A model generated the notes under the pieces. That model searched no databases. It saw only the letters and a program-made list of their open reading frames with translations, and had not been told where the DNA came from. 64,000 nt of DNA from Zychaea mexicana (Eukaryota > Mucoromycota > Mucoromycetes > Mucorales > Lichtheimiaceae), in assembly GCF_025766255.1 (NCBI RefSeq), contig NW_026516669.1, forward strand, positions 1 to 64,000, given 5' to 3'. Both the position numbers and the translations under genes were made by a program. This document shows positions 45,714 to 56,346 of this stretch, piece by piece. Within the stretch, counting starts at the first letter, position 1. Every line of letters begins with the position of its first letter.

Positions 45714-47519
45714 CTAGGACTTGGATATAACAGTATTAGCAGTAGTGGTAGTAGTAGTAGTAGCAGCAGCAGCAGACGAAGATGACGGTGGTGCCACTGC
45801 ATCGGATGGTGTGGTTGGAGTGGTTGCGGAAGGAAACTGGGACGATGATGATGGAGTGGTTGGTACGGTGGCAGGGAAAGATGACAACGAAGAGTGAGAA
45901 GGAGGCAGTGGTGGATGCTGTTGGTGGGGAACAGGGGACGGTGACGCATTAGGTTCCTTGAACGCCTTGATCCATCCGCTTTCAATAAAGAAGTCGTATA
46001 TCCGGCTCGTCTTGTTGACGTCGATTTTGATGAGTGCACGAGCCTGCCGCCGCTTCAAATACCCTTGTTTGGCATATTCTTTGAGGATTGTGTCCTTGAT
46101 TACCATATACGGCCGTGGCAAAATGCGCAGTGTGGAACACAAAATTTGTTCTTGTTCTGTCAGTAGATGAACACCGTCTGCCTCGCTGATGTCAAGCGGA
46201 TTGGCTGGCTTGCGTGCTCCTGATGCTGCTGCTGCCGCCGATGTTGATGATGATGATGTTGATGCTCCTGCTCCTGATGATGTTGATGCAGCTGCTGCTG
46301 CTGCCGTCGATCCATTCATGTGCGCTGCTACTGCTGCTCCTGAACCCTTGGGTCCATCGCGGAAATAGCCTGCTGCACTCGGTGTCGCTGACAGGGCGGC
46401 GATCTGTGCGCGGTAGTTATTACGTTGATTCGCTGCTGCAGTGCCCATCCGATCACTCGACAACGACACGAGCGTCTTGAGATTCGCCAACCGTGTCTGC
46501 TTGTCTTTTTCATACTGCTCGCCTTGCTTCAAGGACGTCAGGCCCGCCTTTCGCCACTCTTGCAAGATTGCAATCTGGTCTCGCAGCTGCTGCTCGCGCA
46601 CAAGCCCTTGCACCAGCGTCTCATAGTCTGTAGGTGTCTGCAACCGACAAAACACACGCGTGCGATTGTATAGCTCTCGCTCCTCCTTTTGTCGTTTTCG
46701 TTCCAGTGCCTGCTGCTTCTTGAAATCAAGCCAGCCACGTTCAAAGATCAACCGCTTGCGTTCCATCCGTCGATCCAATCGCGAATTGTAGATATCCAGC
46801 ACCATCACTTTTAGATCAATTTCTTCTTGTGTATCGTCGTCGTTGAACACCATGTCCTTCACAAACTGTTCCGCATCATTCTCGTACTCTGTTTCAAATT
46901 CAAAACGACGCGGCATGTAGCCCTGGATCTCGTGGTACGCTGGTCCGCTCGTCACTGGTTTGTTATTGTTGACTTGAGCCTTGGTACGTGGTCCCATGCC
47001 ACGCGACTTTTGTAATCGATGTCGCTTACGCTCTCTGCATTCGCTTTCGCTGATATCATCAAATTTGATATCCATACGCGGCCGTGGCCAGTCAGGACTA
47101 GATACATACACGTCCAGATAATGCTGCTCGCATTCTTGCTTGTCCTTTGTCCCCACATAGTCGGCAATCGCTTGCCAATTGCCCAATCCATTCTTCATGG
47201 CTGCCTCGATTAGCAACAGTTCCTCATCGGCATCCCAATCCTCGCTGAAAATGGGAAAGCTGTGCGGTTTGACGATGCGGTAGCTGTGGTATGTCTTGTG
47301 TTTCATGGGTTCGGCGCCGCCGCTAAAGCAAGTGATGCATAGATCGAAATCGGGACAATCATCGTCGGCGCATCGTATACGTACAGTATTCGTCACATCG
47401 TTACTGCACGCATCGCAGTGGTATTTGGGTGGCTCTTTGTCGTCGATTTGTCCGCCTTCATTGTTGGTAGAGCTTGCTGTAGTGGCATTGCTGGGCCGTT
47501 GCCGATGGGTGATTGTCAT
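45714..47519 (-). CDS. ADA2: SAGA/ADA transcriptional adaptor ADA2
   Basis: Intronless, 601 aa. Domain order matches Ada2. The ZZ zinc finger (residues about 33-82) begins YHCDACSNDVTNTVRIRCAD and has the CxxC pairs and the closing His residues (KHKTYHSYRIV). The SANT/Myb domain (about 92-140) reads WDADEELLLIEAAMKNGLGN, WQAIADYVGTK. The ADA-specific middle (GYMPRRFEFETEYENDAEQF, and the basic LDRRMERKRLIFERG) follows. A SWIRM domain (about residues 445-530) includes LLTEQEQILCSTLRILPRPY and ALIKIDVNKTSRIYDFF. It bridges Gcn5 to Ada3 in the SAGA HAT module in the nucleus. An Ala/Ser linker precedes SWIRM. An extra 80-residue Ser/Pro/Thr tail follows it, where most Ada2 proteins end. Confidence 0.97.
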   Translation of the reverse strand: MTITHRQRPSNATTASSTNNEGGQIDDKEPPKYHCDACSNDVTNTVRIRCADDDCPDFDLCITCFSGGAEPMKHKTYHSYRIVKPHSFPIFSEDWDADEELLLIEAAMKNGLGNWQAIADYVGTKDKQECEQHYLDVYVSSPDWPRPRMDIKFDDISESECRERKRHRLQKSRGMGPRTKAQVNNNKPVTSGPAYHEIQGYMPRRFEFETEYENDAEQFVKDMVFNDDDTQEEIDLKVMVLDIYNSRLDRRMERKRLIFERGWLDFKKQQALERKRQKEERELYNRTRVFCRLQTPTDYETLVQGLVREQQLRDQIAILQEWRKAGLTSLKQGEQYEKDKQTRLANLKTLVSLSSDRMGTAAANQRNNYRAQIAALSATPSAAGYFRDGPKGSGAAVAAHMNGSTAAAAAASTSSGAGASTSSSSTSAAAAASGARKPANPLDISEADGVHLLTEQEQILCSTLRILPRPYMVIKDTILKEYAKQGYLKRRQARALIKIDVNKTSRIYDFFIESGWIKAFKEPNASPSPVPHQQHPPLPPSHSSLSSFPATVPTTPSSSSQFPSATTPTTPSDAVAPPSSSSAAAATTTTTTTANTVISKS

Positions 47520-49133
47520 TGAAACGATAGTGCTTTTGTTTTTTGACTTTATAAAAAGTTAATGAAGTATAGTATATCTATTATGTGCGTTGCAGACCAG
47601 AAGCAGCGAATTATAGTGCAACGACACAGCGAGCAATCAACCGTCGGACACTGAATTTTCTTCCTCATTTTACGGCTCTGGCAGAGTTAGGCTTCATGAT
47701 TCCTGCTTGCAATGTTTTATCCAATAACGTTTCTGCAACAGGTACGATATCATAGGTCGTAAGAGGACTTATAGTGCATAAATGTATACACAGAGCGGCT
47801 TTTCTTCTTTACTACATCATCTTAAAAACGACATGCAAAGGGAGATATTGAGTTGGTAAACACTAACCATCTGTTTCTCGACAGAAACTGTGAATCACTG
47901 ACAAACCAGCACATTGTTTATATATTGGTATCTCATAGCTTGTAGCATATATGTAGGTATACGATACAAGCGATATTCAGGGTACGCTCGTGCATATGTT
48001 TGTTTTCATGCATCTGAAGCATTTTCATTTAATATATGGAGGGGTTCAAGACTTAAATGAAGAAATTGAGTTCAGATATACCAATTAGCACAAGACGAAT
48101 AGCTTCAAATGCTTCTTGCATGTAGGTCTAATAGGTCACCAGCACAATATCACCCGGCTATCAAGCCCAGACGATGAAACAATGGTAGTAACAACTTTGT
48201 GTGGTACATTATTTTCGCTATTGTACCATCAGTAGACTCGTAAAATATATGGTAGATATCATTTAGCAAGGAAAAAATGAAAGGATAGAATAGGGGATGC
48301 TTTGAGTACAAACATAGCATATTAGTCACGTCAATCCAGCGGCAGCTGCACAAGTGAGTTAGTTCGACTTGATCCGGGGTGGTAGAACATCCACACATGC
48401 GTATAGTCAAGGTGTCGATTCTGTCTAGAGTGTACGTACGTATATAATATGACAATGTTGGTCGTAATAAGAGAGCAGCAGCACAAGCACTCCATTGATG
48501 ATGATGATGATGATAACGACTGGTGCGTCACCTTGTTGTTTGTTGTTATCAATAAGTAATATCATCGGAGGAACCATTTAGTGAAAGCCATACCAACAAA
48601 CCTGCATTCGCAAGAAAACAAGGTTTGCTACTTCGCCGTCCTGCCCTGTCCTTGCTTCGCAAAAAAGGGCGAGTGTAAATCGTTACACAAAGAAACCGAT
48701 CTCTCCGTTAAACAAGTCTGGAGAATTTAATTGTTAAGAAAAGTGTGTGGGGAAAAAGTTCCGCTTCAAAATCCCATATTGTATCTCTTTTAAGGTAAAG
48801 AATATACATTTGGAAGAAAACACAAGGGAGAGACTGAGAGAGTGAAGGGAAGGAAGAGAAAGAAAACGTTAAGCATGCAGAGCATATATGGCTGATATGC
48901 GATGACGACTGTACGATGCAATACACACACACACACACACACATCTGCCTCCACTGTATCACTTTCCAATACAAGTCCTTTTTGATTCTTTCCTCTCTTT
49001 CACTCTCTCTTATCCAATACTCCCACCCAATAACAATAACTGGCTTCTTTTTTTCTTACTAGGCTGGCTGGACACAACTACTGTTACAACTAGTAGCACA
49101 CTTCTTCCCCCCCCCTACAAGTGGTTGTTTGTT
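47520..49133. other. intergenic: ADA2 promoter and upstream region of Zn2Cys6 factor
   Basis: 1.6 kb without a supported gene. A (CA)n tract lies at 48921-48942. The last 200 bp before 49134 are C/T-rich, fitting a 5' leader. Confidence 0.55.
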
Positions 49134-51904
49134 ATGCAGGCACCCGCTACCTCTACTTTGATAAGAGCAGCGCAAGACTTGCCATCGCCAGACTCTGATC
49201 AAGAGTTCGGTACTCCAGCGGATGATTCGACAACAACAACAGCAACCATTCCAACTTCAAAATTAACACTAAAACCAACGAACACCGCCGACATGGTCAC
49301 GTTACCATCGTCTCCCTCGTCATTATTCACTGGGTCGCCCAGTAGCAACAACAATAATGCCAACGCCATTCCTTGCTGTTCTGCCATCGTCATGCAAGCC
49401 CCAACACCTGTTACGCCTTCAAAAGAAGACGACGACGACAACGAGCCTACAAGACATTTATCAGAACAAGACAAATACCAACACCAGTTGACTCCCATGG
49501 TCGTTCCTGCAAAGCGTGGTTATAAATCGCATGTGCCTAGTGCTTGTAAGTTCTTTTAAATTATCCCTCCGCGAGCCTCCCATTCCTTCTGGCACACCAC
49601 ATTGTGGCATAACAACCCCAGTTTATATACGAAACGAGACCTTCAACTTTCTCCATTATTACTTGCTCTAGGTGTAAACTGCAAGAAAGCACACTTGGCT
49701 TGTGACGGTAACTATTGAATCGATGATCTGGATAATTGCAGAGGTGCAGGAGGGGCGAGAAGGTGAAATATTTAACTAAACGTGCCGGCGCCGGCGAATT
49801 TATCGTTGTTGCGTGTATAGTATCCAGACCATGTAAACGATGTGTATCAGCAGGCAAAGGCGACACTTGTCAGGATGTAAAACACAAAAAGCGCGGCCGA
49901 CCTCGACTTCACGAAACTAAGCGACTGGGGAACGTGTATGGTGGATCGATGATTTTGGACAATAGCAATAATACGAACAGCCACAGGAGCGACATGATGT
50001 ATGGCATGATCCAGACACCGACTTTTACTGTCGCCACTTCAGTCGTACATCGTGACCATCCCAAGCCTCAAACAACGAGCATCTCCTTTGTTCATGAACC
50101 GATTGAAGCTTTCCGCGAGCAGGACGAGCAACGACACCGGAAAAAGGACGTCAATCATACAACCGGAACGCGGAGTCAACAGACTTTGAGAGATCCGGAG
50201 CCACCACCCACCACATCAGTAATTCACCATCAATCATCTCCAACGCTTATTAGTAAAGACAATGATAACAATAAGAATCCCAAATCACCACCATTTCAAA
50301 GAGCAGTAGTTCCGACGACACGGCCTAGTCACCAAGCACAAATTCGGTTGTCATGTGAACTACCTTGTCCTACATCAACGACGAAGACGACGAAGACGAC
50401 GACGAGAACAACAAACCCACGAAACACCCCGGCAGCGACGACAGTAGCACAGCAACCACAACCACGCGAATGCGTCACAATTACACTGTTCCTCTCCATG
50501 GAAATGTGCTGTGCGCGAGCATCAGATGAAGTAACAGACCTTTGGGGCTTCCATCCTCAAGATCTAGTCCACCGATCGCTGTATGAAATGATCTCGACAC
50601 ATGACGCGGATCGTCTTGGGAGACTGCATCGACTGCTTCTGGACAATATCATGGAAGTAGCAAGACAACACGATCGTTCAATCGGGCCCGATGTACGTCC
50701 ACCGCCCGCAGAACGCACATCCTCCTCGCTGTTTTACGATACAGATCCGGAGAAACTTGTCCGCAGGGCCAATGGATCCAACACATTCTCGGATACGCTG
50801 CATTTCAAAAAACAATCAAATGAACACGAGCTTTACGAAATGCTCGTCTATCTCGGCGGCGGTCTAGGTGCCGATCTGACCATGCCACCCAGTCTAGAAA
50901 AGCTTTATATTGTTGCAGAGCTGCGGAAGCATGAGTACAAAGTCCAAACCGCGAATACATCTACCACGGCAGCAACAGCAGGACTACCGGCTAGTCTTAG
51001 CTTTGATCGGTCTCGACTGTTTTCTCCATTTGTACATTCTTCCCCTACTTCTTCCTCGTCATCAACTACAGCAACAAAAACAACAGCAGCATCGTCATCA
51101 CTATCATCATTATCATTTCCATCTCAATCAACAGCTGTTGCTCGCAGCAGAACCAGCAGCAGTAACGGCCCATCGTCCACCACCACTGCCACTACAACAA
51201 AACCAAGAGAATACAGCTTTGGACGACTCGGGAGCGGCGGGTTACTGCAGGCCAGACAGGGGTCCCTTCCAAACCACTTTGCCGCCAACTCCCAGCTCAA
51301 CACAGTGTCACTACCAAGCCGAAAACTCGATATACCCAAGATCAACATTGCACCAATGACGGGTAAAAAGCGATCAAACACGAGTGTGACTGGTGTCCCC
51401 TATTTCCGACCAATAGCAGCAGCCATTCCTACTGCTACTACCACTACCACTACTGCTACGCCTACCACCATGGGGAGTTATGGGAAAAGTCACAGCAGGA
51501 ACAGCAATAATATAACGCCAACGACAGCCAGTAGTGCTAGGAATAGCAGCCCGCTTCCTCCCGTGGCTCGAGAATCGACCAATCCATACTCGACACTGGC
51601 GTACAAATTTGCACCGATAACGTCTTCAGGCATCCCCGATAAAGCAAGAAGTGGCAGCGGCAGCGGCAGTGTTCATGGTTCTCTGCGTGGAGGACCGCCA
51701 TCCTATACGCATCCAACGACCCAATATTTTCTGCAAACGTCCAGTAGTACACTCAATGCAGCTGCTTCTGCAGCGCAGAGCAGTTCGCGACCAATAGCGC
51801 ATCACAACATTGCTATAGACACCATGGCGAACAATGACAAGGCTGTGGGCAAGACGGATTCGAAGCGAAAGGCAGAAATGAGTATTCGATCCTTGCTTTG
51901 TTAG
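49134..51904 (+). CDS. Zn2Cys6 transcription factor with PAS-like domain (AcuK/Ert1-type)
   Basis: Three exons (49134-49545, 49672-49707, 49821-51904; introns 126 and 113 nt) encode 843 aa. The zinc cluster is assembled across all three exons: ...SACVNCKKAHLACD, VSRPCKRCVSAGKGDTC, giving C-x2-C-x6-C-x5-C-x2-C-x8-C, followed by DVKHKKRGRPRL. The middle exon is 36 nt. The KAHLACD...RPCKRC pattern plus a downstream PAS-like region (about 370-440: CVTITLFLSMEMCCARAS, LWGFHPQDLVHRSLYEMI) is typical of the fungal Ert1/AcuK class, which controls gluconeogenic and nonfermentable-carbon genes. Target genes here are inferred. The rest is Ser/Thr/Gln-rich and disordered. The last residues, KRKAEMSIRSLLC, form a compact terminal motif. 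Confidence 0.9.
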
Positions 51905-52866
51905 AAACAAACAAAAAGGATCCGTATCGATTATTTTGCTCCCTCCCTCCTGTCCCCCACTATACACGCACACCTAAACATACACCCTCTCTCTTTTGTT
52001 AGTCCTTTGTTTATGTTAAAAGGTTAATAGTAACACCTAGCTGCCGTTCATTTTGTCAACACCACCCACCATCAATCTTTTTATCTCTTCTAATTTTACA
52101 TAGCTCATTTAAAGAAGAGACCCGTTGTCTCCACTGTCACTTGCTGATATATGCAATCAAGTTAATTCATCCGCGGCTATATTCTTATGCACATCACTGG
52201 TTCTAGTGTAACAGGTGCTTTTTCAGAACGTAATATATGTAGTTACTGCTAATGCAACCTCGGTGGAGGAATATCGAGAATAGAGCACAATGTAACACTC
52301 ACTACGTTGACGTATTACCTTAAAATTACGTGGAGGCCATCCATACGCCACACTATTGTAGATGACGTACCAACTATCAGCTCTGAGCCAGTTATTCTTG
52401 GCTCGCACTTAATACAGATGTATGTACATGTGCTGCTATTCCTTATTGAAGAAAAAATTGGGATCTTAGAATGCAAACAGAAGAGCGAATTAAAATCAAA
52501 GCTGTCTGTACACAGCAGCAGAATTGATCGCATTTGAATGGTTTAGCAGACAGCGCAGTCATATAATGAAGAGAAGCTAAGCTACCTTTTCAAACCAAGA
52601 ACCCGTTTAATATATGGGTAATGGTACGTATAACAGCATAGAATTGAGAGAGAAAGGCGGTTCCTCGTCTATCGGACGGTGCATCTGAAAACTGCAAGAT
52701 TGGCTAGCTATATCATTTCCAAACAAACTGGTTTTAGAGAAAAAAGAAGTGGAAGAGGATTCTTTTCACATGTAGTATAGAATTATCTAATCATATTCGA
52801 TGTTGTGTCATTGAAGCTTTGTAAAAGAAAAGACAAAGTGTGAGCCACTACTGCATTGTGGATATA

Positions 52867-52933
52867 CCTTTTCCGCGGATAAGTGCAGGATCCTACCTCA
52901 ACCCTTAAAAGAATATCATTTTTCCGCGGATAA
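52867..52933. repeat. two direct TTTTCCGCGGATAA copies
   Basis: The 14-mer TTTTCCGCGGATAA occurs at 52869 and 52920, about 51 nt apart. The CCGCGG core is a CGG/CCG palindrome of the kind bound by Zn2Cys6 dimers. Confidence 0.7.
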
Positions 52934-53296
52934 AGAAGCGGTTCAAAGATGTGTAACCGACAACCAACTTTATATTTTGCAAGCAGTCTGCATGCTAAGA
53001 GTCTACGAAGATCTCAATCCCGTTTTAGGGTAAGGGTATTTGATTTTCTTACTGTTGCTAGCAAGCTCTAGCATTGTACGTACTGTAATTTGCACCATAT
53101 CATTGTCATCATCAAGAAACTTTATGCGTTTTGTTGGTTCGCAGAGCTTTAACGGTGTTCCTGAAATATGACAGTTTATTTGTGTCAGATATTGAGAATA
53201 CCTCCGACTTGATCGCAAGAGCACGGGTCTAGAAGATACCATCACTACGCACAATAAGGCAGCAAGAAACAGTGATTCCCATTGCAAGTCAACAGA

Positions 53297-53359
53297 GGAC
53301 GGACTCTAATCAAAAGGCCGAAATGAGGATCCGATCGCTACTATGGTTAAATGGCTAGA
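53297..53359 (+). pseudogene. fragment echoing the C-terminus of the Zn2Cys6/PAS factor
   Basis: The plus frame reads TDSNQKAEMRIRSLLW, then LNG and TAG. The factor ending at 51904 has TDSKRKAEMSIRSLLC. The two match at 13 of 16 positions and the stop follows within a few codons in both. Weak similarity at DNA level continues some 60 nt upstream (ACAATAAGGCAGC versus ACAATGACAAGGC). It is probably the tail of a duplicated, decayed paralogue, or a terminal exon of an unrecognised gene. Confidence 0.55.
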
Positions 53360-53828
53360 CCGTTTTTGGAGGGACTGTCGATCCTCCATTGCACGTTTTT
53401 TTTACGGACCGACCAGATTACGTACGAACGAACCGATCTATAATAGTGGTTTTTGTATATAGCCCTTGGTCTATCCAAGATCTATAACAAAAGTAAAAAG
53501 CATCTCCTCCTTCTATATCGCCACAGCTAGTGTTAAATAGAATTGTCTCCAAGGAGCTGTGCTTTTTCTTTGGCACTACCAAGAAGAAAGACAGTGTGGT
53601 AAAAGAACTGGAACTGATTCGGCTCTGTGCAAGACTCCTTCTTTCTCCCCTTTTCACTAGTGTCGCTGGCTGAAGAGGGTGTTTCTTTATCAACGAGATG
53701 TAATTGGCTAGGTTGTGTAACCATCGCCGCTCAATTTCTTTAAATAAGTTTCTGTCTGCCAACCTTTTTTAAACTGCTTTATCCCCCATTCACTTCATCA
53801 TCAACTACCACCTTCCCTCAACATCATC

Positions 53829-55558
53829 ATGTCTGAAGCTCGCATTGCTGCCGTCAAAATCACCAACAACTCATCTCTTTCTCTCGAAGAATACAGAAGC
53901 CGCAAGGTTGCCCTTATCACTGGTATGTGCTTTTATTTTTACAAGATGTCGGGGGGGGGGATTAGCAAAAGAAGTTTTACGTGAAAAGAGAGAGAACCCG
54001 AGGAGAATAGACGAGATCTCGGTGATTCCTTTCGAGATGATGGTGAGTTCTCGTGCAGTGCACTGATAAACCTTGATTTGTATAGGTGTCACTGGCCAGG
54101 ACGGTTCGTACCTGACTGAATTCTTGCTCGACAAGGGTTACGAGGTTCACGGTATCATTCGCCGTTCGTCCTCGTTCAACACTGGCCGTATCGAACACAT
54201 CTACAAGGACAGACATGACCAAGGTATATAAATAGCACTCTTCTCTATTTATTTTTGTATACACACGTTTTTGGGAATATGCGTGGTGTGTTCGGTGATT
54301 AGTGGGCTTGGGGAGGAGCGGAACGCTTGCTCTGTGTGGGCTTTTTTCTCTTTTTTTTCTTTCTTCTTTGCTCGGCTCGTCTTTTGCTTAGCGGGGAGGA
54401 GGGGGCAGGGGAGACGGCAGAGAAGTGTGAGATCCTTCGCGCGTCTCTTCGCTTTGCACATTTGTATGTGCTGGAACGAGCAGAAGGTCCATTCTTTTTG
54501 AACTTCCGCGTCGTCGATCTCCTCCATCACCACCCCGTTTTCCGATTAGCACCCAGAACTGACTTTTTTACTGCTACCGCTACCCTTCTTTCTAGATGTC
54601 AAGTTCTTCCTTCACTACGGTGATTTGACCGACTCGACCTGCCTTGTGCACATCATCTCCCAGGTCCAGCCTACCGAGGTATACAACTTGGCTGCTCAGT
54701 CGCACGTCAAGGTCTCCTTTGACATGTCTGAATACACCGGTGATGTGGATGCCCTTGGTACTTTGCGTCTCTTGGATGCCATCCGCACTTGCGGTTTGAA
54801 CGACCGTGTGCGTTTCTACCAGGCCTCGACCTCCGAATTGTACGGTAAGGTCGTCGAGACCCCACAAAAGGAAACCACGCCCTTCTACCCTCGTTCGCCC
54901 TATGGTGTCGCCAAGCTGTACGGTTACTGGATCGTCGTCAACTACCGTGAATCCTACGACATGTATGCCTGCAACGGTATCTTGTTCAACCACGAATCCC
55001 CCCGTCGTGGCCGCACTTTTGTCACTCGCAAGATCTCGCGTGCCGTTGCCGATATCCACTTGGGTCGTCAGGACTGTCTTTACCTGGGTAACATTGATGC
55101 TAAGCGTGATTGGGGTCACGCCCGTGACTATGTCGAGGGTATGTGGTTGATGCTCCAGCAGGACAAGCCCGACGATTTCGTCTTGGCTACTGGTGAAACC
55201 CACACTGTCCGTAGCTATATTGAAAAGGCCTTTGCTGTCACTGGTCGCAAGATCGTCTGGGAAGGTGAAGGTGTCAATGAAATCGGCAAGGACGCAGAGA
55301 CTGGCAAGGTCCGTGTCCGTATCGATCCCAAGTACTTCCGTCCCGCCGAGGTCGAACTGTTATTAGGTGACCCCACCAAGGCTAACACCACTTTGGGCTG
55401 GAAGCGACAGGTCAGCTTTGACGAGCTGGTAACTGAGATGGTTGTCGCTGATATTGAAGGGTAAGCTTTCTTTTATTCGTTTGCGATGGTGGCTAGTTTC
55501 TTACTGACTTTTATCTCCTTTCCATTATAGCTCTCTGAAGAACGATACTTACAACTAA
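53829..55558 (+). CDS. GMD: GDP-mannose 4,6-dehydratase
   Basis: Four exons (53829-53922, 54086-54223, 54596-55460, 55531-55558) encode 374 aa, the normal GMD length. The enzyme makes GDP-4-keto-6-deoxy-D-mannose from GDP-mannose, first step to GDP-L-fucose, in the cytosol with bound NADP. The Rossmann motif [19 protein letters not shown] spans intron 1. [17 protein letters not shown] follows. The catalytic set is in [10 protein letters not shown] (Thr, Glu) and [12 protein letters not shown] (Tyr-x3-Lys). [17 protein letters not shown] and [20 protein letters not shown] are family signatures. The last exon has only nine codons (ends SLKNDTYN). Intron 2 is 372 nt, the longest in the window. 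Codon bias is high. Mucorales walls contain L-fucose, which fits. Confidence 0.98.
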
Positions 55559-56346
55559 AGAAACAATTCCTCACCCTACAAGTCACAAAAGCATCCCCGC
55601 ATCCGAACTTACTCGATAACAAAACCACAGATCCTCCTGCTCCATCTTCTTCCAATCTTGTCGCTTACCTCTAAACCTCTTTTTATATTCCTAGACGCCC
55701 CTCCATTTTTTATTGACTGTTCCTCCTCTTTACCCGATTTACCCGGCTTGGCTGAACTTTGTAAAAAAAATCTTTTTATGTTACATAAAAAAGAAAAAAG
55801 TAAAAAAAACGAGTCTTATACAAAAGCCAAACTAAACTTTGCGTCGTGAGTCTAACGATGGACTGTAGCAGTGGATCACAGGTGGTGGTTGGTAGTACTA
55901 TGTATATGCGTGTGTTCTTAGAAGCTATGTGTATATCTGTGGGAAACGGACAGAACAGGGACGAGAAGGAAAGAAAAAAGAGGGAAGGGTGGATTTTAGA
56001 AAGGTTTGCAGAAGACAATTTTTGTGTGGCAAAGGGTGAGGAATATACAAAGTAGAAAGCAGGAAAACATAGATGATAAATGATGCAGACTAAGTTTTCA
56101 GAGCGTAGAATAGACAGATAAGGCCATAATCAGGATTGCAAGATACTAATAGATGATAGCTCTTAATTACGATGATGCCTTACTTGGTATAGTAGGGGTG
56201 GTGCTGGTGTCGTCAGATATGTATATCATATCACGTCTCGGAAATGTAAACCAGTTACTCTTCGTCGCTTATTTCTATATATATATATATATAACCGATG
56301 AGTCCAAAGATGCGTTTCTATACAAACATACATTGATACCATCAAC
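55559..56346. other. convergent 3' region of GMD and TRAIP-like gene
   Basis: No gene seen. Contains poly-A/T stretches and an (AT)n tract at 56275-56292, likely both genes' 3' UTRs. Confidence 0.6.

Larger units (their letters stand above)
51905..53828. other. intergenic between Zn2Cys6 factor and GMD
   Basis: 1.9 kb. Holds two CCGCGG-centred repeats (52867-52933), a coding echo of the upstream factor's C-terminus (53297-53359) and the GMD promoter. The minus frame at 53003-53287 looks like a signal peptide at its start but has no ATG there. Confidence 0.5.

Noticed and set aside
53003..53287. 94-codon minus frame with a signal-peptide-like start and two Cys
   Set aside because: The apparent start is TTG; the only in-frame ATG lies after the hydrophobic stretch, so no secreted product is supported.
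54592..55203. 203-codon minus-strand frame across GMD exon 3
   Set aside because: Antisense shadow of GMD, which is certain from its motifs.
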